NCBI RefSeq assembly: GCF_900156825.1
Contig: NZ_FTOV01000001.1
Span: 248,001 to 312,000 of the forward strand
Direction: 5' to 3'
Source: Chryseobacterium gambrini
GTDB taxonomy: Bacteria > Bacteroidota > Bacteroidia > Flavobacteriales > Weeksellaceae
DNA: 64,000 nt
Position numbers and translations under genes: made by a program
Shown: positions 50,606 through 60,089 of the stretch, piece by piece
Layout: every line of letters begins with the position of its first letter
Position numbering within the stretch: the first letter of the stretch is position 1
Notes under the pieces: model-generated
What the model was told of the DNA's origin: nothing
Seen by the model: the letters and a program-made list of their open reading frames with translations, nothing else
The model's database searches: none

Positions 50606-50920
50606 TTAAAGCCTCGATTTCTTAGGATTCAGAAAAGTATTGAAAATCATGACTTCCTGTCCGAATTTTGCTTCAATTCTTTCTGCGATGTTCTCCATTT
50701 CGCTTTTAATGAAATCTTCCCTAAGTTCATCATTGTCAAAAATCAGAAGAAGATTGTAGTTTTTTCCTTCTTCAATATAGTCGCTGTGTACTTCAGATAG
50801 GATATATTGGTTAACGTCCATCAGATTTTCCGTCATTAAAACCAGGGTCTCATCCATATAATTTTCCCATTTTTCAAGATTATTTTTTGTGCAATGGAAA
50901 GTTATACTTAATATGCTCAT
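50606..50920 (-). CDS. DUF4286-family protein
   Basis: A 104-residue cytoplasmic protein like the DUF4286 family of Bacteroidetes, which adopts a ferredoxin-like ABM-type fold. Marks: I-L-S-I-T-F-H-C-T-K-N-N-L-E-K-W-E-N-Y-M (about 3-22), Y-N-L-L-L-I-F-D-N-D-E-L-R-E-D-F (about 54-69) and F-G-Q-E-V-M-I-F-N-T-F-L (about 86-97). No catalytic residues known. It is divergent from gyrA with about 150 bases between, so the two promoters lie in 50921-51067. Function unknown. Confidence 0.75.
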   Translation of the reverse strand: MSILSITFHCTKNNLEKWENYMDETLVLMTENLMDVNQYILSEVHSDYIEEGKNYNLLLIFDNDELREDFIKSEMENIAERIEAKFGQEVMIFNTFLNPKKSRL

Positions 50921-51067
50921 ATTTTATGAATTTTTAAGATTCTGTAGATAAATTTTACGGCAAAAATCGGCAAATTTTTCGTAAATTAGCCCGTTAATAA
51001 AAATACAAAAAAAATAATTTTCAGACGTATAGCTAAGGGTCTGACTATCATTATAATAAAATTGTTT

Positions 51068-53659
51068 ATGCAAAAAGAAGGAGAAAGACTGATTCCTATC
51101 AACATTGTTGATGAAATGAAGTCATCTTATATCGATTATTCGATGTCGGTTATCGTTTCGAGAGCGTTACCTGATGTAAGAGATGGCTTGAAACCCGTTC
51201 ATAGAAGAGTACTTTACGGTATGTATGGATTAGGGGTTTTTTCTAATCGAAAGTATTTAAAATCTGCGAGAATTGTTGGAGACGTTTTAGGTAAATATCA
51301 CCCGCACGGAGACTCCTCTGTATATGATGCAATGGTAAGAATGGCCCAGGACTGGAGCTTGCGTTATCCGCAGGTAGACGGACAGGGTAACTTCGGTTCC
51401 ATGGACGGAGATCCGCCTGCAGCAATGCGTTATACAGAAGCAAGACTGAAAAAAATCTCTGATGAGGTGCTTTCGGATCTGGATAAGGAAACGGTAGATT
51501 TTCAGAATAACTTCGACGACAGTTTACAGGAACCGACAGTTTTACCTTCAAAAATTCCGAATCTTTTAGTTAACGGAACTTCCGGTATCGCGGTAGGGAT
51601 GGCAACCAATATGGCTCCGCACAATTTGTCTGAGTCTGTAGATGCGATCTGCGCTTATATCGACAACAGAGAAATTACGATCGATGAATTAATGCAGCAC
51701 ATCATAGCTCCGGATTTTCCTACAGGGGGAATTATCTACGGATACGACGGGGTGAGAGATGCGTTCCATACAGGTCGTGGCAGAGTAGTTCTGAGAGCAA
51801 AAGTAGCTTTTGAAGAAATCGGAAACAGAAATGCAATCATCGTAAACGAAGTTCCTTATCAGGTGAACAAAGCGGAGATGATTGCAAGAACTGCGGAACT
51901 GGTAAAAGAAGAGAAAATTCCGGGAATTTACGAAATCAGAGACGAGTCAGACAGAAGAGGTCTTCGTATTGTTTATGAACTGAAAAATGATGCGATTCCG
52001 AATGTTGTCCTGAACTTACTTTATAAATATACATCACTTCAAACCTCTTTCAGTGTAAACAATATTGCATTGGTTCACGGAAGACCCGAGCAGCTCAACT
52101 TAAAAGACATCATTCATCATTTCGTAGAGCACAGACATGAAGTAATCGTAAGAAGAACTCAGTTTGAGCTTAGAAAAGCCAAAGAAAGAGCTCATATTCT
52201 TGAAGGTTTCATGAAAGTGATCGGTTCTCAGGATTCTTTAGATAAAGCGATTTCAATCATCCGTCACTCTGCCAATCCGCAGGCTGCAAAAGAAGGATTG
52301 ATCGAAGCTTTCGAACTTTCTGAAATTCAGGCTCAGGCAATTCTTGATTTACGTCTTGCACGTTTAACAGGAATGGAGCTTGATAAGATCCGTGATGAAT
52401 ATGATGCCATCATGAAAGAAATTGCAGACCTGGAAGATATTCTGGCAAACGAACCAAGAAGATTCCAGATCATCAAAGATGAATTAATTGAAGTTAAAGA
52501 AAAATACGGAGACGAAAGAAGAACCGAAATCGATTATTCAGGTGGTGAAATGTCTATCGAAGATATCATCCCGAATGAATCTGTAGTTCTTACGATTTCT
52601 CACGCAGGATATATTAAGAGAACTTCTCTTTCTGAATACAAAATCCAGAGCAGAGGAGGTGTAGGAAATAAAGCGGCAACTACAAGAGATGCAGATTTCC
52701 TTGAATATATTGTTTCGGCAACCAACCACCAATATATGCTCTTCTTTACCGAAAAAGGAAGATGTTACTGGTTAAGAGTATTTGAAATTCCGGAAGGCTC
52801 CAAAACAGCAAAAGGAAGAGCGGTACAGAACCTTATTAACATTGAACCGGACGATAAGATCAAAGCTTACATCAGAACCAATAACTTAAAAGATTCTGAA
52901 TATGTAAACCAGATGAGCGTTGTGATGGTAACGAAAAACGGAACCATTAAGAAAACTTCGCTGGAAGCATATTCAAGACCAAGAGTAAACGGGGTAAATG
53001 CTATTGAGATCAGAGATAATGACCAGTTGTTAGGTGCTTATTTAACGAATGGTACATCACAGATCATGATCGCTACGAAAAACGGTAAATGTATCCGTTT
53101 CCCTGAAGAAAAGGTAAGAGAAGTAGGAAGAGGATCTATCGGAGTTCGTGGTATTGCCATGGAAGAAGACGATGAAGCAATCGGTATGATTGTTGTAAAT
53201 GATGTGGAGAAAGAAACAGTGCTTGTGGTATCCGAAAAGGGATACGGTAAGAGAACAGCCGTAGAAGATTACAGAATTACCAACAGAGGAGGAAAAGGAG
53301 TTATCACGCTGAATATCACTGAAAAGACGGGAAATCTTATTGCCATTCAGAATGTAACAGATGAAGACGGATTGATGATCATTAACAAATCGGGAGTTGC
53401 CATCAGAATGGGAATGGACGAAATGAGAGTGATGGGTAGAAATACACAGGGCGTAAGACTGATCAATCTTAAAAAGAATGACGAAATTGCTGCGATTGCA
53501 AAAGTAGAAATGGACAAAGAAGTAGAAGAAGAATCTGAAGAAAATGAGGAAGGGGTTGTAGGAACGCTATTTGATAATCAGGAAGACAATACAGATGCTC
53601 CTCAAGCTGAAAATGAAAATCCGGCAGAGGAAACTGAGAATTCTGATTCGGAAGAATAA
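51068..53659 (+). CDS. gyrA: DNA gyrase subunit A
   Basis: An 863-residue GyrA from ATG 51068; an in-frame TTG six bases earlier is not needed because the family starts at M-Q-K-E-G-E. Motifs: [16 protein letters not shown] (about 32-47), the quinolone pocket [10 protein letters not shown] with Ser83 and Asp87 (same numbers as in E. coli), catalytic Tyr122 in A-M-R-Y-T-E, and the C-terminal beta-pinwheel with the GyrA box Q-S-R-G-G-V-G-N. The last 45 residues are an acidic tail common in this phylum. It breaks and rejoins DNA with GyrB to add negative supercoils. Residues 83 and 87 are the susceptible types. Confidence 0.98.
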   Translation: MQKEGERLIPINIVDEMKSSYIDYSMSVIVSRALPDVRDGLKPVHRRVLYGMYGLGVFSNRKYLKSARIVGDVLGKYHPHGDSSVYDAMVRMAQDWSLRYPQVDGQGNFGSMDGDPPAAMRYTEARLKKISDEVLSDLDKETVDFQNNFDDSLQEPTVLPSKIPNLLVNGTSGIAVGMATNMAPHNLSESVDAICAYIDNREITIDELMQHIIAPDFPTGGIIYGYDGVRDAFHTGRGRVVLRAKVAFEEIGNRNAIIVNEVPYQVNKAEMIARTAELVKEEKIPGIYEIRDESDRRGLRIVYELKNDAIPNVVLNLLYKYTSLQTSFSVNNIALVHGRPEQLNLKDIIHHFVEHRHEVIVRRTQFELRKAKERAHILEGFMKVIGSQDSLDKAISIIRHSANPQAAKEGLIEAFELSEIQAQAILDLRLARLTGMELDKIRDEYDAIMKEIADLEDILANEPRRFQIIKDELIEVKEKYGDERRTEIDYSGGEMSIEDIIPNESVVLTISHAGYIKRTSLSEYKIQSRGGVGNKAATTRDADFLEYIVSATNHQYMLFFTEKGRCYWLRVFEIPEGSKTAKGRAVQNLINIEPDDKIKAYIRTNNLKDSEYVNQMSVVMVTKNGTIKKTSLEAYSRPRVNGVNAIEIRDNDQLLGAYLTNGTSQIMIATKNGKCIRFPEEKVREVGRGSIGVRGIAMEEDDEAIGMIVVNDVEKETVLVVSEKGYGKRTAVEDYRITNRGGKGVITLNITEKTGNLIAIQNVTDEDGLMIINKSGVAIRMGMDEMRVMGRNTQGVRLINLKKNDEIAAIAKVEMDKEVEEESEENEEGVVGTLFDNQEDNTDAPQAENENPAEETENSDSEE

Positions 53660-53692
53660 TTAATATTGTACAATTAATATAAAATAGTGATT

Positions 53693-54730
53693 ATGAAAAA
53701 GCTAATTTTAGGGATAGCTATCGTGGCATCTGCTTTTGTTTTTGGACAAAAAGAAGATACTAACGCTAAACTTCAGGAAGCTAATAAAGTTGCAATGGAT
53801 GCTTATAATGCAAAAAACTATGCAGCGGCAGCGCCTAAGTTTATGGAAGTTTACAACTTGTTGAAAGCTAACGGACAGGACAATAAAGTATATATGTATT
53901 ACTCAGGATTGAATTATGCGTTAGCAAACGATATTCCTCAGGCTACAAAAATATATACAGACTTGATCAGTTCCGGCTATACAGGTGTTGAAACCACTTA
54001 TACGGCAAAAGACAACAAAACAGGTCAGGTTGCCAGTTATGATAAAAATACCTGGGAATTATTAAAGAAAACATCATCAAAAGACTATTCAGATTTTAAA
54101 ACGGAAAAGTCTCCAAGTGTTGAGCAGGATTTATATGAAACTTTAGCCACTTTATTAATCAATGCAAAGAAAAACGATGAAGCTTTAGCATTAATTGAAA
54201 AAGGACTGGCTAAATTTCCGAACAGCTCAAAACTGAAAGAATATCAGGGAAGTGCACTGTATGCATCAGGAAATACAGAAAAGTTCATGGCAAATTTAAA
54301 GGAACAATTGGCTAAAAACCCTAATGATGCGACCAACTGGTACAATTTAGGAGTTCTTCAGGCAAAAGATCCTGCAATGTCAACAGAAGCCATCGCTTCT
54401 TTCCAGAAAGCCATCGAATTAAAGCCTGATTTTGCTAATGCGTATCAGAACTTAGTATACACTGTAATCGGAGACGATGAAAAAGCTGTATCTGAAATCA
54501 ATGCATTAAGAAAAACAAAACCGGACGATGCTACAAAATTAATTGAAGCAAGAAAAGAAAGGTTTACAAAAGCAATTCCTTACGGGGAAAAATGGCTTCA
54601 GGCATTACCAAACGATATTATAGCTGTTCAGGTAATGAAGGATGTGTATAATACATCTAAAAATACAGCCAAGTATAATGAAATGAAAGCTAAAGAAGCT
54701 GAATTGGCAGCAAAACAGCCTGCAAAATAA
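53693..54730 (+). CDS. Exported TPR-repeat protein
   Basis: A 345-residue protein from ATG 53693 (a GTG two codons upstream is also in frame). Signal peptide about 1-20 (I-A-I-V-A-S-A-F-V-F-G-Q). TPR-type helix pairs occur at about 25-80 (A-M-D-A-Y-N-A-K-N-Y-A-A-A-A-P-K-F), 140-175 and 210-260 (W-Y-N-L-G-V-L-Q then A-I-A-S-F-Q-K-A-I-E-L-K-P-D-F-A-N-A-Y-Q). Such proteins are scaffolds for complexes in the periplasm or outer membrane. It starts 34 bases after gyrA and could be co-transcribed; the partner is unknown. Terminator follows. Confidence 0.88.
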   Translation: MKKLILGIAIVASAFVFGQKEDTNAKLQEANKVAMDAYNAKNYAAAAPKFMEVYNLLKANGQDNKVYMYYSGLNYALANDIPQATKIYTDLISSGYTGVETTYTAKDNKTGQVASYDKNTWELLKKTSSKDYSDFKTEKSPSVEQDLYETLATLLINAKKNDEALALIEKGLAKFPNSSKLKEYQGSALYASGNTEKFMANLKEQLAKNPNDATNWYNLGVLQAKDPAMSTEAIASFQKAIELKPDFANAYQNLVYTVIGDDEKAVSEINALRKTKPDDATKLIEARKERFTKAIPYGEKWLQALPNDIIAVQVMKDVYNTSKNTAKYNEMKAKEAELAAKQPAK

Positions 54731-54751
54731 TTTCAGATCTTTCATTAAATA

Positions 54752-54783
54752 TAAACCGGAACATTTTTGTTTCGGTTTTTTTT
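54752..54783 (+). terminator. Terminator after the TPR gene
   Basis: AAACCGGAAC pairs (one G-T) with GTTTCGGTTT around ATTTTT and is followed by a T run. Confidence 0.88.
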
Positions 54784-55284
54784 ATTCAGTAGAAACAAAT
54801 ATTTTCTTGCTTTAGTAATGTAATATTAGATATCTGTCACTCTGAAAGAAGCGAAGCGTATTGAAGAATCTGTTTCTATTGCCCAAATTCATTCTTCAAA
54901 AAAAAATGGGCTCTGCATTAAAATAATTTTAGTTTCCAAATATTCATCATCCAATTTGGCTTAGCCAAAACTGTCTATTTAGTATTAAATTTCTGTTATT
55001 CATAAAGAAGCATCTGTAGTGAAAAATCTATTTTTTATTGTTGAGATTCTTCCTTCGTCAGAATGGCAAACATGATGTATTTTCCTGTAAAAATATTCTC
55101 AGTCAATCTGCGCAAATCTCAAAAATCTGCGGGAGGAAAAAGAACTCCATTATGTATTGATTATCTAATTTGGTTTAAAAAACTTTGCATTAAAAAGTTT
55201 CAAGCATCAAAAACAGCTAATATCCGAACCAAAATTCCCAAGATTTATCATCAAAAATCAATGTTAAAATTCTCTGCAATTCCG
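54784..55284. other. Intergenic region with degraded short repeats, no gene supported
   Basis: About 500 bases containing CACTCTGAAAGAAGCGAAGCG, GAGATTCTTCCTTCGTCAG and AATCTGCGCAAATCTC, which are flavobacterial intergenic repeats, and no convincing ORF. The long frame in the right part is translated repeat. Confidence 0.6.
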
Positions 55285-55292
55285 TATCTTTG
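55285..55292 (+). promoter_or_regulatory. TATCTTTG -7 box for menB
   Basis: TAnnTTTG match, 18 bases before the menB ATG at 55311, giving a leader of about 12-15 bases. The -33 region is not clear. Confidence 0.55.
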
Positions 55293-55310
55293 AGAAAAAT
55301 TTTTACAAAA

Positions 55311-56147
55311 ATGATTGAGTGGAAAACCGCTAAAGAATACGAAGATATTACATACAAAAAATGTAATGGGGTAGCAAGAATTGCTTTCAACAGACCGGAA
55401 GTTCGTAACGCTTTCAGACCAAAAACAACTTCAGAATTATACGATGCTTTTTATGATGCTTATGAAGATCCGAAAATTGGAGTAGTGCTGCTTTCAGGAG
55501 AAGGGCCAAGTCCGAAAGACGGAGGCTGGGCATTTTGCAGTGGAGGAGATCAGAAAGCAAGAGGACACCAAGGATATGTAGGAGAAGACGGAAGACACCG
55601 TTTAAATATTCTTGAAGTTCAGCGTCTCATCCGTTTTATGCCAAAAGTTGTAATCGCGGTAGTTCCGGGTTGGGCTGTTGGTGGAGGACACTCTCTTCAT
55701 GTGGTTTGTGATCTTACTTTAGCAAGTGAAGAACACGCAATTTTCAAACAAACCGATGCCGATGTTACCAGTTTCGACGGTGGTTACGGATCTGCTTATC
55801 TTGCAAAAATGGTAGGACAGAAAAAAGCCCGTGAAATTTTCTTTTTAGGAAGAAATTATTCCGCTCAGGAAGCTTTCGAAATGGGAATGGTAAACAAAGT
55901 GGTTCCTCATGCAGAACTGGAAGATACAGCCTATGAATGGGCACAGGAAATTCTTGCAAAATCTCCGACTTCCATCAGAATGCTGAAATTTGCCATGAAT
56001 CTTACAGACGACGGAATGGTTGGGCAGCAGGTTTTCGCAGGTGAAGCAACACGTTTAGCATACATGACAGAAGAAGCAAAAGAAGGAAGAAATGCATTCC
56101 TTGAAAAAAGAAAACCAAATTTCGGAGACGATCAGTGGATATCTTAA
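55311..56147 (+). CDS. menB: 1,4-dihydroxy-2-naphthoyl-CoA synthase
   Basis: A 278-residue MenB from ATG 55311 (a TTG at 55290 only adds a non-conserved extension). Crotonase-fold enzyme that closes the second ring of menaquinone. Visible: R-N-A-F-R-P-K-T (about 31-38), oxyanion-hole and bicarbonate/DHNA site S-G-G-D-Q-K-A-R-G-H-Q-G-Y (about 78-90), V-P-G-W-A-V-G-G-G-H-S-L-H (about 117-129), and D-A-D-V-T-S-F-D-G-G-Y-G-S (about 149-161), with the MenB-typical Asp and Tyr. It is the first of the menB-menA pair, which is consistent with menaquinone as the respiratory quinone. Cytoplasmic. Confidence 0.95.
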   Translation: MIEWKTAKEYEDITYKKCNGVARIAFNRPEVRNAFRPKTTSELYDAFYDAYEDPKIGVVLLSGEGPSPKDGGWAFCSGGDQKARGHQGYVGEDGRHRLNILEVQRLIRFMPKVVIAVVPGWAVGGGHSLHVVCDLTLASEEHAIFKQTDADVTSFDGGYGSAYLAKMVGQKKAREIFFLGRNYSAQEAFEMGMVNKVVPHAELEDTAYEWAQEILAKSPTSIRMLKFAMNLTDDGMVGQQVFAGEATRLAYMTEEAKEGRNAFLEKRKPNFGDDQWIS

Positions 56148-56220
56148 TTATAAGTAATTGGCAATGAGTAATGAGCAATAAGAACATTACTTATTCCCAA
56201 TTACTCATTACTTATACATT

Positions 56221-57150
56221 ATGAAAGATTGGATAAAAGCCGCAAGGCTTAGAACGTTGCCGCTGTCACTCAGTGGAATTATTATGGGAGCTTTCATTGC
56301 AAAATGGAGGCTTTATGGTGAAGGCGGAATCTGGGACTGGAGAATTTTTGCTTTGGCATTAGTCGTAACTTTATTATATCAGATCCTTTCAAACTACGCC
56401 AATGATTACGGAGACGGAATTAAGGGAACCGATGCCAAAAGAGCGACAGAAGCAGAAGCAAGAGCAGTAGCCTCAGGAAAAATTACGGCAAAACAGATGG
56501 GAAATGCAGTTATTCTTTTCTCCGTTTTATCTTTTATAGCAACAGTAGCCCTTTTATATGTGGCGTTTATTCCCAATTATATGAATGAATTTTACATATT
56601 CATCGGTTTGGGAATCTTGAGCATTTTAGCGGCAATTGGTTATACGGTGGGTAAAAAACCTTACGGATATATGGGATTGGGAGATATTTTTGTATTTATT
56701 TTCTTCGGTCTTGTTTCTGTCTGCGGAAGTTATTTCCTGTTTACCAAATCGTTCAGTTGGGATATGTTGTTACCCGGAACCGCAATCGGAATGATGAGCA
56801 TGGCTGTTCTGAACCTTAACAATATGAGAGACATTGAAAGCGATAAACAATCAGGGAAAAACAGCTTTGCACTGAGAATCGGCTTCAAAAATGCAATGAT
56901 TTATGAAATGATTCTTTTACAGCTTCCTCTGATTTTAATTTTGTTGTTCTTAGGAGTCAATGGTTTTTTCCAGACTCAGAATTACAAAGTGTTTATTGTG
57001 ATGATCTTAATGATTCCCTTGATGAAAATCAGAAGAAAGATTATGGCCGTAAAAAATCCGAGAGAACTGGATCCTTTCCTGAAACAGGTAGGAATCATGA
57101 CCTTTATGATTGCGGCTCTTACCGCTGCAGGACTTAATCTGTTTGGTTAA
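56221..57150 (+). CDS. menA: 1,4-dihydroxy-2-naphthoate polyprenyltransferase
   Basis: A 309-residue integral membrane UbiA-family enzyme with about eight to nine helices. N-terminal W-I-K-A-A-R-L-R-T-L-P-L-S-L-S-G-I-I-M-G (about 3-22) is the MenA hallmark; the first Mg/prenyl site is N-D-Y-G-D-G-I-K-G-T-D (about 61-71) and the second N-N-M-R-D-I-E-S-D (about 199-207). It attaches the isoprenoid tail to DHNA, the product that follows MenB. Its start is 73 bases after menB; the spacer has imperfect inverted AGTAATGAGTAA-like copies, so co-transcription is likely. MenG or other men genes are not in the window. Confidence 0.95.
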   Translation: MKDWIKAARLRTLPLSLSGIIMGAFIAKWRLYGEGGIWDWRIFALALVVTLLYQILSNYANDYGDGIKGTDAKRATEAEARAVASGKITAKQMGNAVILFSVLSFIATVALLYVAFIPNYMNEFYIFIGLGILSILAAIGYTVGKKPYGYMGLGDIFVFIFFGLVSVCGSYFLFTKSFSWDMLLPGTAIGMMSMAVLNLNNMRDIESDKQSGKNSFALRIGFKNAMIYEMILLQLPLILILLFLGVNGFFQTQNYKVFIVMILMIPLMKIRRKIMAVKNPRELDPFLKQVGIMTFMIAALTAAGLNLFG

Positions 57151-57159
57151 AATAATAAT

Positions 57160-57441
57160 ATGACCGCTTTAAAAATTACATCCTGTTTATCCGTAGCAGC
57201 AGCATTCATTATAATTTACAGTTTAATTAATGAAATGCAGGATGGGGCGTCTTTCTCAGAGATTGCCTTTCTGCCATTTTTAATCCTGATTGCTGTTTTG
57301 GCAAACGCGGTTATGGCGGTGCTTTTTTTAGCAGGAAAAATAAAGCTGATAAAGGAATTCCTTATTATCCAGATTTTTATCTTGATGCTTACCGGCTTCA
57401 TAATATTTCAGATTTTATTTAATTCAACAATTTCAGACTAA
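57160..57441 (+). CDS. Small membrane protein after menA
   Basis: A 93-residue protein with three likely helices: about 5-20, 33-52 and 60-82. The start ATG is 9 bases after the menA stop, so it probably belongs to the same mRNA. No known family, no charged catalytic residues; a Leu/Ile/Phe-rich composition. Similar tiny membrane proteins often follow men or transport genes in this group, but their jobs are unknown. The ORF is short, so an orphan reading frame cannot be ruled out. Confidence 0.62.
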   Translation: MTALKITSCLSVAAAFIIIYSLINEMQDGASFSEIAFLPFLILIAVLANAVMAVLFLAGKIKLIKEFLIIQIFILMLTGFIIFQILFNSTISD

Positions 57442-57470
57442 ATCAAAATATAATTTTTAAATAAATTAAA

Positions 57471-58157
57471 ATGAAAATACAATACTTAGGACAAAATTGC
57501 TTTTTGTTCACGTACAAAGACAAAACAATCTTATCAGATCCATTCTATAACTATAAAAAAGCAGAATCAGGATTCGATATTTCAGCACAGAAAATAGATT
57601 ATATTTTATTAACTCACGCTCATGGAGATCACATTGCGGATGTGGAAGAAGTTTTACAGCATCATCCTGAAGCAACCGTCATTGCTGTTCCTGAGATCTG
57701 CGGATATTTTAAAAATGCAAAAAATACAGACGATGTCAACTTAGGAGGATCAGCAAAAATCGATGATCTTAAAATTTCTATGGTTCCGGCTCATCACACA
57801 AGTTCGTTTCCGGACGGAAGCTATGGCGGCGTTCCTGTAGGTTATATTTTCAGACTTCCTGAAGGTAAAAACCTATATATGGCAGGAGATACCGGAGTAA
57901 TGGCGGATATGGAGCTGTTTCCAAGGTTATACGGTAATTTAGACCTTTCCATCCTTCCGATCGGAAGTCACTACACAATGTGCCCGAGAAAGGCAGCATT
58001 TGCAGCAGCCGAATTATTAAAAACTCCAAAAGTGATCGGATGTCATTTTGATACTTTCCCTGCTATTGAAATTAATCATGAAAGTGCATTAAAGTATTTT
58101 GAAGATAAAAGTGTAGAACTTGTTTTGCCAAAACTGGGAGAGACGTTCGAATTTTAA
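57471..58157 (+). CDS. Metal-dependent hydrolase of the UPF0173 (beta-lactamase fold) family
   Basis: A 228-residue cytoplasmic protein. The metallo-beta-lactamase motif is L-L-T-H-A-H-G-D-H-I-A-D (about 46-57; H-x-H-x-D-H), with further metal ligands H (P-A-H-H-T-S-S, about 104), D in M-A-G-D-T-G-V (about 140) and H in G-C-H-F-D-T-F (about 202). Start G-Q-N-C-F-L-F (about 8) and L-S-D-P-F are as in UPF0173 members. A general zinc hydrolase; substrate unknown. Starts 29 bases after the small membrane protein gene and is likely in the men operon. Confidence 0.9.
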   Translation: MKIQYLGQNCFLFTYKDKTILSDPFYNYKKAESGFDISAQKIDYILLTHAHGDHIADVEEVLQHHPEATVIAVPEICGYFKNAKNTDDVNLGGSAKIDDLKISMVPAHHTSSFPDGSYGGVPVGYIFRLPEGKNLYMAGDTGVMADMELFPRLYGNLDLSILPIGSHYTMCPRKAAFAAAELLKTPKVIGCHFDTFPAIEINHESALKYFEDKSVELVLPKLGETFEF

Positions 58158-58259
58158 ATAAATGTTGGGAGGTAGTTTGAAAACAGGAATCAAAATGTTG
58201 AAGTATATAAAAACAAAAAAAGATAATTATCAAATTACCTCTCTTCAACTTAAACCAAT

Positions 58260-58359
58260 AAAAAATGGCAAGCTACCTAAATCACACCGCTACGACCAAT
58301 TACCTTTGCTGCGTTCCCACCCTGGAGGATTCTCAGGAGCTGGTTGTTTAGGACTTGCC
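58260..58359 (-). ncRNA. ffs: Signal recognition particle RNA (4.5S, small bacterial type)
   Basis: On the minus strand the RNA runs from about 58359 to 58267 plus a U tail (T run 58260-58266 as A on +). The ends pair: GGCAAG with CTTGCC and CCTAAA with TTTAGG. The middle holds the conserved SRP domain IV pattern: CTCCAGG, a GTGGGAAC hairpin with a GNRA (GGGA) loop, and GCAGCA, followed by GGTAATTGG. That asymmetric AGG/GCAGCA loop is the Ffh-binding site. The RNA is about 93 nt. It sits head-on to the + strand genes 58157 and 58492. The ORF-like frame over it is not a gene. Confidence 0.85.
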
Positions 58360-58363
58360 GTTG

Positions 58364-58395
58364 CAAAGGTAGGAATATTTTGCAAAACTCAAAAC
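58364..58395 (-). promoter_or_regulatory. Flavobacterial promoter of the SRP RNA
   Basis: On the minus strand TACCTTTG (58364-58371 read as CAAAGGTA on +) fits TAnnTTTG, and a TTG at about 58390-58392 is 18 bases upstream, matching the -33 spacing. The predicted start of transcription falls a few bases downstream, at the RNA 5' end near 58359. Confidence 0.75.
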
Positions 58396-58491
58396 TTTAT
58401 TAAAGAAAATTAATGGAAAAAATTGGCTTGCAGAGGTAGTTTGCTGAAATTCAGACCAATAATTTTTCAAAAATTTTCAAAAAAATTAGAT

Positions 58492-59091
58492 ATGACGAAG
58501 AGCCCTTCCACATTAGGAATTTTACTGTTTGGCGCTACGATGATTGTTTTTTTCGTGGTGTATTACTTCTTTTCAGGAGTTAATTATTTTGATATTTCAT
58601 TGAAAGCCAATGCTTTCGTTTTACCGATTCTGTATGCGGGAGCCGCATTCTGGTCGGTAAAGTCGTACTGGAGCAGCCACAAAACGGTGAGCTTCAAACA
58701 AGCGTTCAATAGAGCTTTCGTTCCCATGTTTATCGGGGGAATTTTATCCATTTTCAGCATTTATACTTTCTTAAATTTTGTGGATACAGACGCAAAAAAG
58801 CTGCTGAATTATCAGTATGTAACAAGACAGAAAGCGGAAATGGATAAAGAATATTATTCCGCAAGAAAAGTTTTAAAGCACCAGAAAGACATTGATGAAC
58901 TGGATAAAAAGTACAAAGAAAGGCTTCCGAGTTTCTCTCCGGAGGCGGTGAAAGGAAAAGATATGCTTACTGCAAGTCATTTTTCAGGATATTTTGCGGC
59001 AATTCTTATATTTTACGTAGTTTTGTCAGTGTTTTTCGGAGCGTTTTTCAGAACAAAAACAATCTATCAGGAAGAACAAAACCAAGAATAA
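58492..59091 (+). CDS. DUF4199 membrane protein
   Basis: A 199-residue protein from ATG 58492; an upstream non-ATG start at 58423 would add 23 residues of non-conserved sequence. Four helices: about 7-27, 38-55, 70-90 and 165-187. The loop 95-160 is charged (T-R-Q-K-A-E-M-D-K-E-Y-Y...). The DUF4199 family is widespread in Bacteroidetes and normally sits before a glycosyltransferase, as here (17-base gap). Function unknown; envelope-related role suggested only by position. The L-Y-A-G-A-A-F-W-S-V-K-S-Y-W stretch (about 50) is a family mark. Confidence 0.85.
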   Translation: MTKSPSTLGILLFGATMIVFFVVYYFFSGVNYFDISLKANAFVLPILYAGAAFWSVKSYWSSHKTVSFKQAFNRAFVPMFIGGILSIFSIYTFLNFVDTDAKKLLNYQYVTRQKAEMDKEYYSARKVLKHQKDIDELDKKYKERLPSFSPEAVKGKDMLTASHFSGYFAAILIFYVVLSVFFGAFFRTKTIYQEEQNQE

Positions 59092-59108
59092 TTTTTTATT
59101 AAAATTAA

Positions 59109-60059
59109 ATGAATTTATCTATAGTTATTCCGTTACTGAATGAGGAAGCCTCTCTGGAAGAGCTTTTTTCAAGGATTGATCGTGTTTGTAAATCAAACAG
59201 TTTATCTTATGAAATCTGGTTTGTGGACGATGGAAGTACGGATCTTTCGTGGAGCATTATCGAGAATCTGAAAGTACAGCATCCTCAGATCCATGGAATT
59301 AAATTTTCTAAAAATTACGGAAAATCTCAGGCGCTTCACGCTGCCTTTGAAAGAACAAACGGCGAAGTCATCATCACCATGGATGCTGATTTACAGGATT
59401 TTCCGGAAGAAATCCCTGAACTGTACAATATGGTTGTTCAGGATAATTACGACATTGTTTCCGGCTGGAAAAAGAAGCGTTTCGATAATGTAATGACGAA
59501 AAACGTACCGTCGAAACTATTCAATGCGGCAGCTAGAAAAGTCTCCGGTGTTTATCTTCACGATTTCAACTGCGGACTGAAAGCTTACAAAAAGCAGGTC
59601 GTAAAATCCATTGATGTTTACGGAGATATGCACCGTTACATTCCTGTTCTGGCTGCCAATGCAGGATTCAGAAGAATTACGGAAAAAGAAGTACAGCATC
59701 AGGCGAGACCTTACGGAACTTCAAAATTCGGAACCGAAAGATTTATCCGGGGATTTCTGGATCTGGTAACGCTTTGGTTTGTAAGTCGTTTCGGGGGAAG
59801 ACCGATGCATTTCTTCGGAGCGGTAGGAACTTTAATGTTTATCGTAGGTTTTTTTTCTGCACTTTGGCTGGGAGTTTCGAAGCTGATTGATGTGGCAAGA
59901 GGAATTTATGGTCATTTAATTACCAATAATCCGTGGTTTTTTATCGCTTTAACCATGATGATTATGGGAACCTTGCTTTTCGTTGCAGGATTTTTAGGTG
60001 AAATGATTATCAGAACCAACAGAGAACATAAAAATTATAATATTGACGAAGTAATTTAA
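59109..60059 (+). CDS. Family 2 glycosyltransferase, DPM1/GtrB-like
   Basis: A 316-residue inner-membrane enzyme. GT2 domain (about 1-210) with N-terminal L-S-I-V-I-P-L-L-N-E-E, nucleotide-binding V-D-D-G-S-T-D (about 36-42), D-A-D-L-Q-D (about 94-99, metal DxD) and Q-A-R-P-Y-G-T-S-K-F-G (about 199-209). Two C-terminal helices (about 232-258 and 277-300) anchor it, as in polyprenyl-phosphate glucosyltransferases of the GtrB/DPM class. It transfers a sugar from UDP/GDP-sugar to undecaprenyl phosphate, for envelope glycan or O-antigen side chains. Precedes DUF3667 and GIN genes in one direction; 17 bases after DUF4199. Confidence 0.9.
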   Translation: MNLSIVIPLLNEEASLEELFSRIDRVCKSNSLSYEIWFVDDGSTDLSWSIIENLKVQHPQIHGIKFSKNYGKSQALHAAFERTNGEVIITMDADLQDFPEEIPELYNMVVQDNYDIVSGWKKKRFDNVMTKNVPSKLFNAAARKVSGVYLHDFNCGLKAYKKQVVKSIDVYGDMHRYIPVLAANAGFRRITEKEVQHQARPYGTSKFGTERFIRGFLDLVTLWFVSRFGGRPMHFFGAVGTLMFIVGFFSALWLGVSKLIDVARGIYGHLITNNPWFFIALTMMIMGTLLFVAGFLGEMIIRTNREHKNYNIDEVI

Positions 60060-60089
60060 CGGAAAAAACAATATATTTAATCATTAAAT

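Noticed and set aside
51311..51328. Quinolone-resistance change in gyrA
   Set aside because: Positions 83 and 87 are Ser and Asp, the susceptible residues; position 84 is Ser, which is normal variation.
55063..55293. Open frame starting M-A-N-M-M-Y-F-P before menB
   Set aside because: It covers common intergenic repeat pieces (CTTCCTTCGTCAG, AATCTGCGC) and ends at the menB leader; no protein-like character.
58162..58413. 83-residue frame between the hydrolase and DUF4199 genes
   Set aside because: It lies over the SRP RNA gene read on the wrong strand.
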